The notes under the pieces were generated by a model. The model was given only the letters and a program-made list of their open reading frames with translations, was not told the origin of the DNA and did not search any database. A DNA stretch of 64,000 bases from Ruminococcus sp. 210702-SL.1.03 (GTDB taxonomy: Bacteria; Bacillota; Clostridia; Oscillospirales; Ruminococcaceae): assembly GCF_020559915.1 (NCBI RefSeq), contig NZ_JAJCLZ010000002.1, positions 194,807-258,806 on the forward strand, in the 5' to 3' direction. The first letter of the stretch is position 1. Every line of letters begins with the position of its first letter. Below, piece after piece: positions 62,785 to 64,000 of this stretch. The translations under genes were made by a program, and so were the position numbers.

Positions 62785-62971
62785 GTGTTTTAAGAACAAA
62801 ATGTATCTAGAATTCGTCGCTTGCTAAAAAATGCTGAATGAACAGTTTACTTGGCTATTTTTGTCATATAAATTAAGAAGATGGAATAATTCTTTATTAA
62901 CTGGGATATTTCACATATAGGTAAAATATGTATGAATAATCTACTAAATCTCGGTAGGCGGCCAAAATAAT

Positions 62972-63240
62972 AAAATGACCTTCCCCGAACGCCAATGGTT
63001 ATTTTCCAGAAACAGTGTAAAAGTAACAGGACGTGTCAAGGATATTACATATGAAATGGGATTGACAGCATAAAATGTATTAAGAAATGTTGATCTATGG
63101 CATTGATCTTGCAGCATTTAACCGAAAAATCTTTCTGGGCAGATCATTGGTCGGCGGTAAGATCAAGTGATGATAATATCCGTGACGATGGCGAGGATTT
63201 AGTAAACCACGGCAGAAGATTTGGGGGTCTTCTGCCGTGG
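62972..63240 (+). repeat. 269-bp direct repeat, right copy
   Basis: Two base differences from the left copy. No SASP N-terminus precedes it; the weakly similar 26 bp upstream carry a stop (TAG) in the SASP frame. Its terminator is followed by six T, unlike the left copy whose tail reads CTTTTAATTT. Confidence 0.9.
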
Positions 63241-63266
63241 TTTTTTGTGACAGATTTTCTTCCACC

Positions 63267-63326
63267 CTTGCTTTCCCAACAGAAAAATGGTATAATAGGA
63301 GTAACAAATATTTTCAAGGAGGCAGG
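63267..63326 (+). repeat. 60-bp promoter-bearing repeat, copy 1
   Basis: Begins CTTGCTTTCC and contains TTGCTT-17-TATAAT (63268-63296) and the ribosome site AAGGAGGCAGG. 57 of 60 positions match 63801-63860. Both copies lead into ORFs that begin MG(x)IY, so the start region of a gene family is duplicated. Confidence 0.85.
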
Positions 63327-63330
63327 ACAA

Positions 63331-63465
63331 ATGGGCATTTACGTTAATCCTGATAATGCGGATTTTCGGCGTTGTTTAAAGAAAACAATGTTGTCAAATG
63401 AAGTGAAAGTTGATTTAATAGAGTTTTATCAGCGGAACAAAAAGCAAATAAATCGGAAATTGTAA
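63331..63465 (+). CDS. Truncated N-terminal fragment, AAA-ATPase-like (DUF1703-type) family
   Basis: 44 codons, MGIYVNPDNADFRRCLKK and so on, with strong start signals. The opening MGIYxNPxNxxF is the common start of AAA-ATPase-like proteins of gut Clostridia. The reading ends after 44 residues without the P-loop, so it is a fragment or degraded copy. Confidence 0.55.
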   Translation: MGIYVNPDNADFRRCLKKTMLSNEVKVDLIEFYQRNKKQINRKL

Positions 63466-63502
63466 AGATCATTTTAATCCAAAATGAGAGGGAATTAAAG
63501 TA

Positions 63503-63691
63503 ATGAGAGAATATTTCAATCTAATGGAGTATACAGAAGAATTTATAAATAAAATAATTGATTATAGAATGCACATGGATAAAGAATTAAATAGATATTT
63601 ATCATACGAGGAAATTGCAGAACGTGAAAAATGCAGTGCTGATGATGTGAAAAAAATACTCAATGCAACAGCAATTGTATGGATTCATTAA
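63503..63691 (+). CDS. Small protein of unknown function
   Basis: 62 residues. The start is behind GAGAGGG. A possible helix-turn-helix lies in YLSYEEIAEREKCSADDVKKIL. It is AT-rich and unlike the host's codon use, which suggests recent gain. Not recognised. Confidence 0.5.
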   Translation: MREYFNLMEYTEEFINKIIDYRMHMDKELNRYLSYEEIAEREKCSADDVKKILNATAIVWIH

Positions 63692-63742
63692 CCTGAAAAT
63701 TCCAGTTTACAGAGCTACAACAAAATTATTATCAAAATAAAC

Positions 63743-63789
63743 GCCACACCTAGTGCCGATTTGACAGCACAGGGTGTGGCTTGTTTTTT
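63743..63789 (+). terminator. Terminator after the 62-residue ORF
   Basis: GCCACACC / GGTGTGGC stem (63743-63750 and 63773-63780) with TTGTTTTTT. Confidence 0.85.
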
Positions 63790-63800
63790 GTGCAATCTGG

Positions 63801-63860
63801 CTTGCTTTCCCCGCAGAAAAATGGTATAATAGGAATAACAAATATTTTCAAGGAGGCAGG
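63801..63860 (+). repeat. 60-bp promoter-bearing repeat, copy 2
   Basis: Matches copy 1 at 57 of 60 positions. TTGCTT-17-TATAAT lies at 63802-63830. Confidence 0.85.
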
Positions 63861-63864
63861 CTGT

Positions 63865-63924
63865 ATGGGCAGCATATACGATAACCCCGCTCAGGAGTTT
63901 ATAAACTCCATCGAGGGGAATTAG
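63865..63924 (+). CDS. Very short ORF after promoter repeat copy 2
   Basis: MGSIYDNPAQEFINSIEGN, 19 codons, with the same start region as the ORF at 63331. Probably a gene remnant or a leader peptide; not recognised. Confidence 0.35.
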   Translation: MGSIYDNPAQEFINSIEGN

Positions 63925-63968
63925 TTATATGATGATAAGAGGCATTGTTGCAGTTAGAGAGGTAATAA

Positions 63969-64000
63969 ATGATTACAATATATAAACACGGTCAGATTCC
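63969..64000 (+). CDS. Start of a further gene at the window edge
   Basis: MITIYKHGQI is all that is visible, behind AGAGAGGTAATAA. It resembles the start of small Cys-rich proteins found in phage-like or mobile DNA, but too little is seen to name it. Confidence 0.35.
   Translation, partial: MITIYKHGQI

Noticed and set aside
60436..63240. Retron, integron or classic integrated element at the SASP gene
   Set aside because: No reverse transcriptase, integrase or transposase gene lies in or next to the repeat-bracketed cassette.
1..64000. CRISPR array, tRNA or rRNA genes
   Set aside because: No regularly spaced repeats, no tRNA cloverleaf and no rRNA-like stretch were noticed anywhere in the window.

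Overview
The window looks like a chromosomal segment of an anaerobic, spore-forming Clostridia member, most likely Ruminococcus or a close Oscillospiraceae relative. The reasons are an alpha/beta-type small acid-soluble spore protein, a pyruvate:ferredoxin oxidoreductase, an ECF transporter core next to truA, Firmicutes-type promoters (TTGACA-17-TATAAT) and Shine-Dalgarno sites, frequent ATA isoleucine codons and roughly 50% GC. No rRNA, tRNA or CRISPR array was seen. Genus is inference; protein family calls come from motifs and overall similarity to known families.

Layout. 1-9.2 kb (minus strand): the 5' end of a CheA-like kinase gene, a pair of PH-domain membrane proteins (YdbS/YdbT-like), fumarase alpha subunit, an amidohydrolase, dUTPase, a U32 peptidase-family protein, ZapA, a small unknown protein and a PP2C phosphatase. 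9.3-16.9 kb: hemolysin III-like protein (plus), then on the minus strand PFOR and an operon of a lipoprotein, a CBS protein and a D,D-carboxypeptidase. 17-22 kb is a disturbed region: a broken FN3 surface-protein gene, a truncated small gene and a large SF1 helicase gene split by a -1 frameshift at a T-run. 22-37 kb is mostly housekeeping on the plus strand: an NSS symporter, ElaA-like acetyltransferase (minus), ruvCAB, glmM, flavodoxin-like protein, methyltransferase, Nudix, PfkB kinase, ecfA1-ecfA2-ecfT, truA, a DUF5711-like protein and CvpA. Two inverted copies of a multi-hairpin repeat flank truA to cvpA. 37-49 kb: ClpE-like ATPase, alpha-glucan phosphorylase, a polar amino-acid ABC transporter behind a long leader with three tandem hairpin/terminator units, a cytidylate-kinase-like protein, an ArgD-like aminotransferase and an iron-type alcohol dehydrogenase. 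49-54 kb: a membrane protein and XRE repressor behind a promoter with three operators, a 200-bp MITE-like element, a GGDEF/EAL protein and a zinc-ribbon membrane protein.

54-64 kb is accessory: an LRR/FN3 surface protein, a 911-residue kinase-STAND-repeat protein converging on an unknown 377-residue protein, a spore protein gene, and an AT-rich two-gene cassette (SMC/ABC-like ATPase plus TOPRIM/RloB-like protein) bracketed by 269-bp near-identical direct repeats. It ends in small truncated genes with duplicated promoter regions.

The most interesting signals are: (1) the ANTAR-like tandem antiterminator leader upstream of the amino-acid transporter; (2) the direct-repeat-bracketed ATPase/TOPRIM cassette, a candidate defence module; (3) the multi-hairpin inverted repeats; (4) the three-operator autoregulated promoter; (5) the kinase-STAND gene with its own structured leader; (6) the helicase frameshift at a slippery-type heptamer.
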